From the NCBI GenBank assembly GCA_964578485.1, contig CAZODA010000029.1, positions 1 through 40,056 on the forward strand: 40,056 bases of DNA, given 5' to 3'. Below, piece after piece: positions 10,181 to 17,817 of the stretch. The position numbers and the translations under genes were made by a program. The stretch is from CAZODA01 sp964578485 (GTDB lineage: Bacteria; Bacteroidota; Bacteroidia; Bacteroidales; Marinilabiliaceae). The number at the start of each line of letters is the position of its first letter. Within the stretch, counting starts at the first letter, position 1. The notes beneath the pieces were generated by a model. That model made no database searches and had not been told where the DNA came from. It saw nothing but the letters and a program-made list of their open reading frames with translations.

Positions 10181-10246
10181 GTTTTCGGAAATATTTTAAT
10201 AAAAACAATGAACAGAGACGGGATCATCTATCTGGGAATCTATTTT

Positions 10247-10276
10247 TTACTACAATACTATCACCACTTCGTGGTT
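10247..10276 (+). repeat. 30-nt tail-plus-hairpin element, copy B
   Basis: TTACTACAATACTATC is followed by ACCAC-TTC-GTGGT. It differs from copy A at four positions; two of these are opposite each other in the stem and keep pairing (C-G becomes A-T). Confidence 0.8.
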
Positions 10277-10394
10277 TCAAATAATTAATAAAAATTTTTT
10301 AAGCGTAATTGCTGAATTTTTTCTAATCTGCTAATTCGTAAACAATGTGAGCCGAAGCATCCTGCGTTGGGAAAAGACCTCAATTATGCCAATA

Positions 10395-10421
10395 ACTGCT
10401 CCACTTTTTAAGGGGAGCAGT
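10395..10421. repeat. CTGCTCC...GGAGCAG hairpin
   Basis: The arms CTGCTCC and GGAGCAG flank a loop of about 11 bases. A related element, GCTCCCCTT-TTG-AAGGGGAGC, lies at 39876-39902 in the right-hand repeat island. Confidence 0.6.
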
Positions 10422-10474
10422 AGGGGCGTTAAATTGCCAAAATATGCGGGTTTTTATTTGCCAATTACACTTTT

Positions 10475-10495
10475 CTCAAAGCAGGATGCTTTGAG
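10475..10495 (+). repeat. 21-nt palindrome CTCAAAGCA-GGA-TGCTTTGAG, copy 1
   Basis: A perfect 9-bp stem around a GGA or TCC trinucleotide. It is flanked by CTTTT on the left and TACATT on the right, and both flanks recur in the other copies (11160-11180 and, inverted, 39695-39715). Confidence 0.8.
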
Positions 10496-10720
10496 TACAT
10501 TAAAAAAGGAAGAGCCTGTGCGACTTAAGCACAAAAGGAAATTTTTATGTTGCTTTTTCAGAGCGAAAAGGGTGAGGGTGTTTTGCTACATAGGGCGGTG
10601 CCTTGGCCTGTTCCGCCAAGGCTTGCCGAATGCGGAAGCTTTAATATATAAGGCTTTCAGCCTAATAGATAATTTGTGAATTAGTTAATTCCTCAATTTA
10701 TTAAGGAAAAATAAGAAGGT

Positions 10721-10915
10721 CACATTCCTAACGGAATGTGGGTGGGGAAGGATGAGCATATTTTCTACCGAGCGTTGCAATCCTACGGATTGCGGGAGAC
10801 TGATAAAACCGTGCTGTTGCGTGAATAAAAAACCATCCGGTAAGAATGAAACATTGATAGAAAAGATGCGATACGTAAAAATCATTCCGTAGGAATGAAT
10901 CGCTCGGTAAAACCA
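10721..10915. repeat. Composite palindromic element
   Basis: Three small hairpins share a design: CACATTCC/GGAATGTG (10721-10740), GCAATCC/GGATTGC (10777-10793) and TCATTCC/GGAATGA (10882-10898). Two wide inverted arms, TACCGAGCG (10766-10774) and CGCTCGGTA (10901-10909), bracket the last two. The whole resembles a dispersed, non-coding structured repeat such as a MITE or REPIN. No coding sense is visible. Confidence 0.65.
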
Positions 10916-11159
10916 ATAAGAGTGTCTCGTTTTGCATTCCGTCAGATATGCATCCTAAAAATAAAATTAACCAATCCACTAATCAACGAATTCACGCAGA
11001 TTAACACGAATTTATTAATTACACGAATAATTTCCACGCAAAGAACGCAAAGATTGGTACACAAAGACCGCAAAGAATGGTTCACGCAAAGCCCGCAAAA
11101 ATCAAGACGAATTATCAATTACGAAGACGTGGTCGCCGAGCATGCTGGAAATGCCTTTT

Positions 11160-11180
11160 CTCAAAGCAGGATGCTTTGAG
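11160..11180 (+). repeat. 21-nt palindrome CTCAAAGCA-GGA-TGCTTTGAG, copy 2
   Basis: Identical to the copy at 10475-10495, including the flanking CTTTT and TACATT. Confidence 0.8.
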
Positions 11181-11185
11181 TACAT

Positions 11186-11218
11186 TTCATTCCTTCATTC
11201 CTTCATTCCTTCATTTCC
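11186..11218 (+). repeat. 8-bp microsatellite (TTCATTCC)x3 plus TTCATTTCC
   Basis: Three exact 8-bp units and one 9-bp variant directly follow copy 2 of the 21-nt palindrome. It lies in non-coding DNA, so a change in copy number would not shift any frame. Confidence 0.85.
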
Positions 11219-11273
11219 TAATCCACTAATTATCACATCCGCTAATCAACGAATTCATTGTAATCGTTCAAAA

Positions 11274-11318
11274 ACCCCTCCGGCCTCCGGCCACCTCCCC
11301 TTTGCAGGGGAGGAGTTA
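11274..11318 (+). repeat. 45-nt double-hairpin element, copy 1
   Basis: Two consecutive hairpins: GGCC-TCC-GGCC, then CCTCCCC-TTTGCA-GGGGAGG. A second copy in the same orientation is at 39790-39834. Confidence 0.85.
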
Positions 11319-11396
11319 GTGCCTATAAATTCTTATTCTTCGAGAAATTAGTGGATAAATCTGCTAACCATCACATCTGCTAATCAACTCCTAAAC

Positions 11397-11475
11397 CCTT
11401 CCCGTTTCTCGCTCACGCGGTTACGGGATTTCGCTTCGCTCTCCCGAATTTGCGGGATTTCGCTTCGCTCAATCT
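11397..11475. repeat. CGGGATTTCGCTTCGCTC repeat block
   Basis: CGGGATTTCGCTTCGCTC occurs twice within this stretch, preceded by GTTTCTCGCTCACGCGGTTA. The same words, reverse complemented and reordered, occur at 39905-40000. Confidence 0.7.
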
Positions 11476-11510
11476 AAACGACGAAGTCCTAAACGACGTA
11501 GTCCTAAACA
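11474..11510 (+). repeat. 15-bp tandem repeat CTAAACGACGWAGTC
   Basis: Two full units differing at one base, then a partial third (CTAAACA). The partial unit runs into the segment that is found inverted at the right end of the window. Confidence 0.8.
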
Positions 11511-11546
11511 TTTTCAATCTGCTAATCTGCTAATCAACTAATTTTT
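11497..11546 (+). repeat. Left arm of a long-range inverted repeat
   Basis: It contains GTCCTAAACATTTTCAAT (11501-11518), followed by CTGCTAAT-type words and CAACTAAT. The reverse complement of this arrangement is at 39591-39656, 28 kb away. The perfect core is 18 bp and the rest is similar in wording only. Confidence 0.65.
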
Positions 11547-11723
11547 CCAACAATACAATTCCTACTTATTTTGAATGATATACCGTTCGTCATAGATAAA
11601 GACATAATCATCCTTAAATAACTGTCATCAATAAAAATCAGGGTGCAAAACTCCAAATACTGCCTTAAATTGAGGGGAATTTGCAGAAACATTATTTTTA
11701 TTTTTTTTTGGAGGACGATATTT

Positions 11724-14700
11724 GTGAGATTTTTATTTTTGCCAACAGCAATCTTTTGCCTTTTGATAAGTAGTTTTCAGGCAAATGCCCGGACAGTGAA
11801 AAGCGAAAAGGATTTTTTTCATGAGCCGGTTGACAGTCAGGATATCCGACAACAATACTATAATGATAGGGCTCAATCATATTCTTTGCTTAAATCGGCA
11901 ATGGATGTCTTAGAAACTGACAAAAATATTGATATCATTTTTTATCATATCGCATTAGATGTGAACCCTGATCAAGAACGTATTTCAGGAAACACTTATA
12001 TAGTTCTTTGCTCTCTAATTGATGATCTGGAAGAAATTACATTAAATCTACATGAATCAATGACGGTAGAATCCGTTGTTGAGTTAGAAGAGGAAGAAGG
12101 AGAAGGGAGTGATGTAGAGGTTGATCGTACGAGTCCCCATGCCATAAAACTTACATTAAACAACAGCTACTCAGAAGGTGATACAGTGAAACTAAGGATT
12201 TTATATCAAGGTAAACCTGAACCTGAAAGCACAACCGGCTATAAGGGCTTTCGTTTCAGAGAACATTCGGGAAATATCCCTGCAATAACTGCTATGAGCA
12301 CTCCTTTTTTAGCATATTACTGGTTTCCATGCAAAGACGGTCCTTATGATAAAGCAGACAGTATAAAAGTTGATATTACCGTACCTGAAATAGAATATGA
12401 CGGCCATCCTCTTATGGGTGTTTCTAATGGACTTTTAGATGATGACTTTACTGAAAATGGAAAAAGGACTTGGCGCTGGAAGCACAATTATCCCATAGTG
12501 CCATATTATATTAATGTTTCAATATCAAACTATGAAATCATTGAAGAAGAAGATTATTATAATGAAGAAAACGGACACAATTTTCCTTTGATTCACTATG
12601 TATTTCCTCAAGATTATATTACAGCGCAAAACACCTTTAGCATTGTCCCTGATGTTTTTGATGCTTTCATACATTATTTCGGAGACTATCCCTTTAAGGA
12701 TGAAAAATATGGTATGACACAAATTGCAGGCAACTTAACCTATATCGAAAAACAGACAAACTCAATTATGACTTATGTTGGACCCAGCATTGAATGGTTA
12801 GTAATCCACGAGCTTTCACATATGTGGTTTGGAAACTCCATCACAAACCGTCCGTGGAAGCATGTATGGCTAAATGAAGGCTTTGCCACCTACGCAGAAG
12901 CTTTATATGAAGAATACCGTTATACAAAAGAAGAATATCACGACTATATGAATGAAACGCTCAAGAACTGGCGAATTTATTACCAAACACTTTATTTAGA
13001 AGATGACAGTAATCCGGCAAATGTATTTCAAGAATTTTTTTACCATAAGGGGGCTTGGGTTTTACATACATTACGTTATCATTTGGGTGACGCATTGTTT
13101 TTTGATATTATTAAATCCTATGCACAAGCTGAAGAATTCAAATACAAATATGTTGACACCGAAACTTTTAAAGAATATGTTGAAACTCTCTCGGGTTTAG
13201 ACCTTGAGGTATTTTTTGATCAATGGATTTATGACACTTCATTTCCTGAAATTAGTTACAATTTTGCTTATGATTCTAATACCGGTATGAATGGAGTAAC
13301 TATTGCACAGATTCAAAACACGCCGTATTATGACAGAGATGTTTATGAAATGTATCTTCCTTTAAACTTTACCCTTTTAGATGGTACTGTTGTAGAAGAA
13401 AAAGTTTATATGAACAAAAGGGTACAATCCTACCATTTTAATCATGGCTCAGGAGCAACAGACATGGAGGTGGATAAAGATAAGTGGAATATGCTCTGGT
13501 CGAATTTTTACAATTCAAATTTATACCTTCCCCCTGCTCCCATGATAAGCTCTTTCACGATAGTCGGTGAAGAAAACAACACAATAACTGAAAGTCAGGA
13601 GCCCACTATTCATATAACCATGCCTGAAGACAGTGATCTAAGTTCTTTGCAGCCTGTTATAGGGTTAACAGCTAATACTTCTACTGTTTCCCCGCCATCA
13701 GGCGTAAGTCAGGACTTTTCATGGCCCGTAGAATATACAGTTACCGGAGAAAACCACTCACAACGGACCTACACAGTATATGTATCAACAGAAGGAAGTG
13801 ATGAAAAAGATATCCAGACTTTTGAGATTCCCTATCAGCTCGGCTCTACAATTGACGATGAGGAAGGTGAAATTTTAGTAGTAATGCCTCAAGGGGTAGA
13901 TCTTAGCAGTTTAAAACCGGAAATTACTGTTTCAATAAATGCAACAATTGACCCGGCTTCAGGTGAAGCACAAGATTTCAGCTTTGAGGTTGTTTACATT
14001 GTTACAGCAGAAAACAAAACAAAGAAACTTTATAGAGTAAATGTTGAGATAGATCCCAACCATACAATTTTTAATGATTGGCTTGGAAGCAAATCAAGCG
14101 ATTGGTATGATGATGATAATTGGAGTCTTGGCATACCGGAAAATGGAACGGATATATATATAGGTTCCAATAAGCCTAACTATCCCGAAATTAACAGTAA
14201 TGTAAGCATTAATAATATTACCCTTGAGCCCGGTGCCGTTTTAGTTCAAAATTTAGGTCATTTAAACATAAGTGGTATTTTTAAATTAATGTCATCGCCC
14301 TATGAAAATGCCTCGTTTCTAATAAAAGGTGGAAGCCGTGATATTGAGCCTGAAAACATAAAGATTGAACAAAGCATCACAAGTTCACAATATAATTATG
14401 CTCTTTCTTCGCCAGTGTGGGGAGATTTAGCCACAAGGGCAAATTCCGGAATAACAGGTACTACCTATATTTACGATAATCCAACAAACGAATATACACA
14501 ACTGACAGATGAAGTGTTTGAGCCGGGAGTCGGCATGGTTTTACGAAATCCTAATCCCATAGTGTTTTCCGGCAAATTAAATACCGGCACTGTTGAGGTT
14601 AATCTTACTCGGACAACGGCAGGATTGGGCTGGAACTTCATTGGAAATCCATATACTGCTGCGGTGGATTGGAGATTATTAGAAAAAAGCAATGTTGATA

Positions 14701-15641
14701 ATGTGTTCTGGATTTATAATAATGAAAGCGGCGTTTATGCTACATATAACGGTAAGTCAGGTATAGGAGTGGGCTTAAACGATCCCCCCTATCTTATTCC
14801 ATCAAATCATGCTTTTTGGGTCAGGGTTACACAAGGTGAAACGCAAGGTTCAATTACTTTTAATACTTCAGCCACAGTTGATAATACCTTTTCTTATCTG
14901 AAATCAGGAAATTCAGAAAAATATCCTTTTATAAAGTTACTTTCATTTTATAACGGAAATCCTGATGAAACTGCAATTGTGCTAATACCGGATGCCGGTA
15001 CAAATGCTTCTGACATTTATGATAACGACAAAATGTTCGGTTCCAACAAGCACACAGCAGATGTTTACACTATATCTCAGGGCAAGCCGCTTGCAATAAA
15101 TGCCTTGCCTCCTGAAGAAGAAATGACTATAGCCCTTGGTGTTTATGTAAGAAGATCAGGCGGCTTAAGTTTACAATTAAAGGATTATGACTTAGCTGAA
15201 AATACCACAGTATTACTTAAGGATAAATACACAGGTGAAACAAGAGACTTAACTGCAGGAGAAGGATACAGAGCTTACCTGCAGATTTCACCGGAAATAT
15301 TCATGGAGCAAGTTAGGGAAGAGGAAAAACCTGTGAGAATTGACGATAGATATGAAATAATCATTAAAACTGAAATTGCAACAGACAACAATCAAATACA
15401 CAAGCCTTCTGAAAACCATGCATCTGATTTTCAAGTCTATAATTCAGAATACGGAATTGTGGTGCATCCGGGCAAAATAGAAGCTCCTGTTTACAAACTT
15501 TATGATATTACCGGCAGACTGCTTAGTTCGGATAAACTAATACCTGATTCGCCAAATATTATCAATATTGTTAATAATGGGATTTACTTGCTTTGCATTA
15601 TTTATGAAGATAAAATGGAAAGCGTAAAGATTGTTTATTAA
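11724..15641 (+). CDS. M1-family metallopeptidase with 2 Ig-like repeats and T9SS-type C-terminus
   Basis: A third paralogue, 1305 residues from a GTG at 11724. That start has GGAGG nine bases upstream and gives a clean signal peptide (VRFLFLPTAIFCLLISSFQANA); a GTG at 11643 is open in the same frame but would put a T-run and the GGAGG inside the gene. HELSH is at about 362-366, then NEGFATYAE with the usual 18-residue spacing. The motif equivalent to GAMEN is YIEKQ, and the catalytic-Tyr region is FFYHKGAWVLHTLR. Two Ig-like repeats follow (nt about 13540-14050), then a region beginning DWLGSKSSDWYDDDNW with a 'WNFIGNPYTAAVDW' segment, common in secreted Bacteroidota proteins. The end (VYKLYDITGRLLSS to VKIVY) fits a T9SS sorting domain, less canonical than in the two upstream genes. 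It is followed at 27 bp by a small gene. Confidence 0.9.
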   Translation: MRFLFLPTAIFCLLISSFQANARTVKSEKDFFHEPVDSQDIRQQYYNDRAQSYSLLKSAMDVLETDKNIDIIFYHIALDVNPDQERISGNTYIVLCSLIDDLEEITLNLHESMTVESVVELEEEEGEGSDVEVDRTSPHAIKLTLNNSYSEGDTVKLRILYQGKPEPESTTGYKGFRFREHSGNIPAITAMSTPFLAYYWFPCKDGPYDKADSIKVDITVPEIEYDGHPLMGVSNGLLDDDFTENGKRTWRWKHNYPIVPYYINVSISNYEIIEEEDYYNEENGHNFPLIHYVFPQDYITAQNTFSIVPDVFDAFIHYFGDYPFKDEKYGMTQIAGNLTYIEKQTNSIMTYVGPSIEWLVIHELSHMWFGNSITNRPWKHVWLNEGFATYAEALYEEYRYTKEEYHDYMNETLKNWRIYYQTLYLEDDSNPANVFQEFFYHKGAWVLHTLRYHLGDALFFDIIKSYAQAEEFKYKYVDTETFKEYVETLSGLDLEVFFDQWIYDTSFPEISYNFAYDSNTGMNGVTIAQIQNTPYYDRDVYEMYLPLNFTLLDGTVVEEKVYMNKRVQSYHFNHGSGATDMEVDKDKWNMLWSNFYNSNLYLPPAPMISSFTIVGEENNTITESQEPTIHITMPEDSDLSSLQPVIGLTANTSTVSPPSGVSQDFSWPVEYTVTGENHSQRTYTVYVSTEGSDEKDIQTFEIPYQLGSTIDDEEGEILVVMPQGVDLSSLKPEITVSINATIDPASGEAQDFSFEVVYIVTAENKTKKLYRVNVEIDPNHTIFNDWLGSKSSDWYDDDNWSLGIPENGTDIYIGSNKPNYPEINSNVSINNITLEPGAVLVQNLGHLNISGIFKLMSSPYENASFLIKGGSRDIEPENIKIEQSITSSQYNYALSSPVWGDLATRANSGITGTTYIYDNPTNEYTQLTDEVFEPGVGMVLRNPNPIVFSGKLNTGTVEVNLTRTTAGLGWNFIGNPYTAAVDWRLLEKSNVDNVFWIYNNESGVYATYNGKSGIGVGLNDPPYLIPSNHAFWVRVTQGETQGSITFNTSATVDNTFSYLKSGNSEKYPFIKLLSFYNGNPDETAIVLIPDAGTNASDIYDNDKMFGSNKHTADVYTISQGKPLAINALPPEEEMTIALGVYVRRSGGLSLQLKDYDLAENTTVLLKDKYTGETRDLTAGEGYRAYLQISPEIFMEQVREEEKPVRIDDRYEIIIKTEIATDNNQIHKPSENHASDFQVYNSEYGIVVHPGKIEAPVYKLYDITGRLLSSDKLIPDSPNIINIVNNGIYLLCIIYEDKMESVKIVY

Positions 15642-15668
15642 CAGACAGGAAAAAAGACAAAAAATAAG

Positions 15669-15872
15669 ATGGAGGCTGCAAATAAAAAGCTATATATTAA
15701 ACCGCTTATGATAGCAATTGAATGTGATATTTCGGTTTCCCTGATAGGTGAATCGGGACCTCCACCCTTTCCTGATTTTCCTGATATGATACAACAAGAT
15801 AAATATGAGGGGAACAGTCCGTTTAGAGATGAAATTTTTGAAAACAACCCATTAGACGATTGGAATAAATAA
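15669..15872 (+). CDS. Small hypothetical protein, 67 residues
   Basis: It starts 27 bp after the peptidase stop and ends 4 bp before a strong terminator, so it is probably co-transcribed with the peptidase. The N-terminal part, KKLYIKPLMIAIECDISVSL, has the pattern of many short Bacteroidota proteins: a basic start, a Y-x-x-P, then a hydrophobic stretch. The pattern is recognised from memory and the role of that group is unknown. The middle is GESGPPPFPDFPDM (proline- and glycine-rich) and the end is acidic with asparagine. There is no clear signal peptide or membrane segment. Position and composition support a real gene; I assign no function. A ribosomally made peptide precursor is possible but unsupported by any modification enzyme nearby. 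Confidence 0.65.
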   Translation: MEAANKKLYIKPLMIAIECDISVSLIGESGPPPFPDFPDMIQQDKYEGNSPFRDEIFENNPLDDWNK

Positions 15873-15876
15873 AAGC

Positions 15877-15908
15877 AAAAAGGTCGGCAGTTATAGCCGA
15901 CCTTTTTT
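15877..15908. terminator. Bidirectional terminator between convergent transcripts
   Basis: The stem AAGGTCGGC/GCCGACCTT has a 7-base loop, with A-run on the left and T-run on the right, so it works on both strands. It separates the + strand peptidase/peptide pair from the end of the - strand glycan operon (last stop at 15930). Confidence 0.9.
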
Positions 15909-15929
15909 ACTTTTATTATAAGGAAATAC

Positions 15930-17099
15930 TTATTTTTTCAAAATGGATTTAATCGCTTCAACTATTTTCTTCAAGTCATCTTCACTTAAGAGTGGGTAAA
16001 TAGGCAATGACACATTACCTTTCCATATTTTCTCGGAAACCGGGAAATCTTCAGGTTTCAAATTATACTCCTCACGATAGTAGGTCATATGATGCATGGG
16101 TTTATAATGTACTGAGGTACCTATCCCCATTTCAGACATTTGTTCTATAAAGTTATTACGCAAAACAGGCGATTTCTCATTTAAAACAATAGGGAACAAA
16201 TGCCAAGCATGATTTTCAAATGGAATTTTACAAGCCGGTAAATCTATCATTTCCATTTCTGCAAGTTCTTCATAATAAAACTCAGCAACTTTTTGTCTTG
16301 CCATTCTCATTTCATCAACATATTCCATTTGAGCAATTCCGATAGCTGCATTTATATCCGGCATATTATATTTAAAACCCGGAGCAACCACATCATATTC
16401 CCATGAGGGCTTGTCGGAAGTAAACCTGTCCCACACATCACGGTTAATGCCATGCAGGCGCATAATTTTAACTCTCTTATAAATTTCTTCATCATTTGTG
16501 GTAAGCATGCCTCCTTCACCTGTTGTAATAGTTTTATTGGCATAAAAACTAAAACAAGTAACTTCCCCTATATTCCCTATCATTTTTCCATTTATTGAAG
16601 TTGGGAAAGCATGTGCCGCATCTTCCATTATTTTAATACCGTTCTTTCGGCAAATATCCAAAATTCCTGTTCCGTTTTCATTTATCATTTCGGCAGGATG
16701 ACCTCCATAATGCACAATAATAAGGTACTTCACGTCGGGGTGACGGGCTATGGCAGCCTCCAATATCTCCGGCGTTATCAGTTGCGTTTCATATTCAACA
16801 TCTAAGAATACGGGATGGGCATTTAAATAGCGAATTACTTCAGCTGAAGCAGTAAAAGTCATATCAGGAACAAAAACTTTATCTCCCGGTTTAACACCAA
16901 GAGCCTCAAGTCCAAGATGTAGAGCGGCAGTACAGCTATTTACAGAACAGGCAAATTTTGCTCCTGTTCGTTCCCGGAACATTTCTTCCAACTTCATAGC
17001 TTTTCCGGCGGTAGTGAGCCATCCGCTCTGTATCACCTCTTCGACATACTTAAACTCATTACCACTACATGAGACACGTGAAAACGGAATTTTTAACAT
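15930..17099 (-). CDS. DegT/DnrJ/EryC1/StrS-family sugar aminotransferase
   Basis: A PLP-dependent enzyme that would transfer an amino group to a nucleotide-linked keto sugar. It has 389 residues, normal for the family. Visible landmarks are the N-terminal GWLTTAGKAMKLEEMF, the cofactor-binding Asp in MEDAAHAFPTS (about 159-160) and the Schiff-base Lys at about 189 in SFYANKTITTGEGG. It is the last gene of the glycan operon, 108 bp after the phosphoglycosyl transferase gene. PglC-like transferases often neighbour the aminotransferase that makes their amino-sugar substrate (as PglE/PglC), so a role in making the first sugar is reasonable. The partner acetyltransferase and dehydratase for such a pathway are not adjacent. 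Family certain, substrate inferred. Confidence 0.9.
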   Translation of the reverse strand: MLKIPFSRVSCSGNEFKYVEEVIQSGWLTTAGKAMKLEEMFRERTGAKFACSVNSCTAALHLGLEALGVKPGDKVFVPDMTFTASAEVIRYLNAHPVFLDVEYETQLITPEILEAAIARHPDVKYLIIVHYGGHPAEMINENGTGILDICRKNGIKIMEDAAHAFPTSINGKMIGNIGEVTCFSFYANKTITTGEGGMLTTNDEEIYKRVKIMRLHGINRDVWDRFTSDKPSWEYDVVAPGFKYNMPDINAAIGIAQMEYVDEMRMARQKVAEFYYEELAEMEMIDLPACKIPFENHAWHLFPIVLNEKSPVLRNNFIEQMSEMGIGTSVHYKPMHHMTYYREEYNLKPEDFPVSEKIWKGNVSLPIYPLLSEDDLKKIVEAIKSILKK

Positions 17100-17139
17100 A
17101 ACAATAAATAAAAAAGGTGAATACGATTAATAATATCAA

Positions 17140-17203
17140 ACTGTTTTATAAAATCAAAGATGTATAAAAGTTAGGCAAAATTTACAAAATATCATAAAAC
17201 AGT
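17140..17203 (-). promoter_or_regulatory. Inverted repeat and possible internal promoter upstream of the last aminotransferase
   Basis: In the 108-bp gap, ACTGTTTTAT (17140-17149) and ATAAAACAGT (17194-17203) are perfect 10-bp inverted arms 44 bases apart. Between them, on the minus strand, lies CATCTTTG (17155-17162), one mismatch from the Bacteroidota -7 element TAnnTTTG. A TTTG (17185-17188) lies 22 bases upstream; the usual spacing is 19-21. This is suggestive only. Confidence 0.25.
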
Positions 17204-17207
17204 AAAA

Positions 17208-17807
17208 CTACTTAAATATAATAGTAAGAAAGGTACGCATTAAAATTATAAAGTCGCCCCACAAACTGTTATTCTCCACATAGGCTTCGTATAAATCAAG
17301 CTTCCGCGGCAATATCTCTTCACGATAAGCATAATCCTTATCATGGGCTGAGGCTAAAACATCTTCTTCATTTCTAAATTCCAAGGAAGCATTATCTGTA
17401 ATTCCGGGCTTAAGCGTCAGCACTTTCGACCATCGCTCAGGGTAGGCATTTACCCATTGTTCAACTTCGGGGCGCGGACCAACCAAGGACATATCCCCTT
17501 TTAAAACATTAATGAGCTGGGGGACTTCATCTAATTTGGTTTTTCTTAATATTCGACCTATTGCAGTAACTCTGCTTACATCACCGGCATCAAAACTACC
17601 ATCCTCCGAACCTTTGCGGACAGTCATAGTTCTGAACTTATACATTTTAAAATATTTGCCGTTTTTTCCTGCACGCTTTTGAACGAAAAAGATCGGCCTA
17701 CCATCTGTTATTAATATTGCTATCACCACAAAAACAAATAGCGGCGAAATAAGCAATAAAAGAAAAAAGGAAACGATAAAGTCAAACAAGCTTTTCAAAT
17801 TGAGCAA
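17208..17807 (-). CDS. PglC/WcaJ-type undecaprenyl-phosphate phosphoglycosyl transferase
   Basis: It would start glycan assembly by moving a sugar-1-phosphate from a nucleotide sugar to undecaprenyl phosphate at the inner face of the plasma membrane. It has 199 residues, the short monotopic form without the extra WcaJ membrane domain. An N-terminal hydrophobic re-entrant segment (about 7-34) is followed by YKFRTM (about 56-61), the catalytic Asp-Glu pair at about 93-94 in KLDEVPQLINVLKGDMS, and VGPRPE (109-114). The usual 'KPGITGWAQV' region here reads KPGITDNASLEF, which may reflect substrate choice. The start must be a TTG (17807, or the TTG at 17798), because no ATG is in frame after the preceding in-frame stop. 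It lies 10 bp after the GT2 gene. Family certain. Confidence 0.88.
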   Translation of the reverse strand: MLNLKSLFDFIVSFFLLLLISPLFVFVVIAILITDGRPIFFVQKRAGKNGKYFKMYKFRTMTVRKGSEDGSFDAGDVSRVTAIGRILRKTKLDEVPQLINVLKGDMSLVGPRPEVEQWVNAYPERWSKVLTLKPGITDNASLEFRNEEDVLASAHDKDYAYREEILPRKLDLYEAYVENNSLWGDFIILMRTFLTIIFK

Positions 17808-17817
17808 ATTAAATGGA

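Larger units (their letters stand above)
9741..11642. other. Gene-free, repeat-rich intergenic island
   Basis: About 1.9 kb with no reading frame that looks coding. The short open frames here are made of repeats and stems and resemble no protein family. The stretch holds at least six kinds of short repeat or palindrome (listed separately), plus phrase-like low-complexity runs built from CTGCTAAT, ACACGAAT and ACGCAAAG. The same kinds of element recur at 39591-40000. Confidence 0.85.

Noticed and set aside
10347..11351. Open frames of 66-110 codons in the left intergenic island
   Set aside because: They run through palindromes, microsatellites and low-complexity words, overlap each other on both strands and resemble no protein family.
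11546..11723. Bacteroidota promoter (TTTG and TAnnTTTG) for the third peptidase
   Set aside because: TTATTTTG at 11567-11574 is a near match, but no TTTG lies at the right distance upstream.
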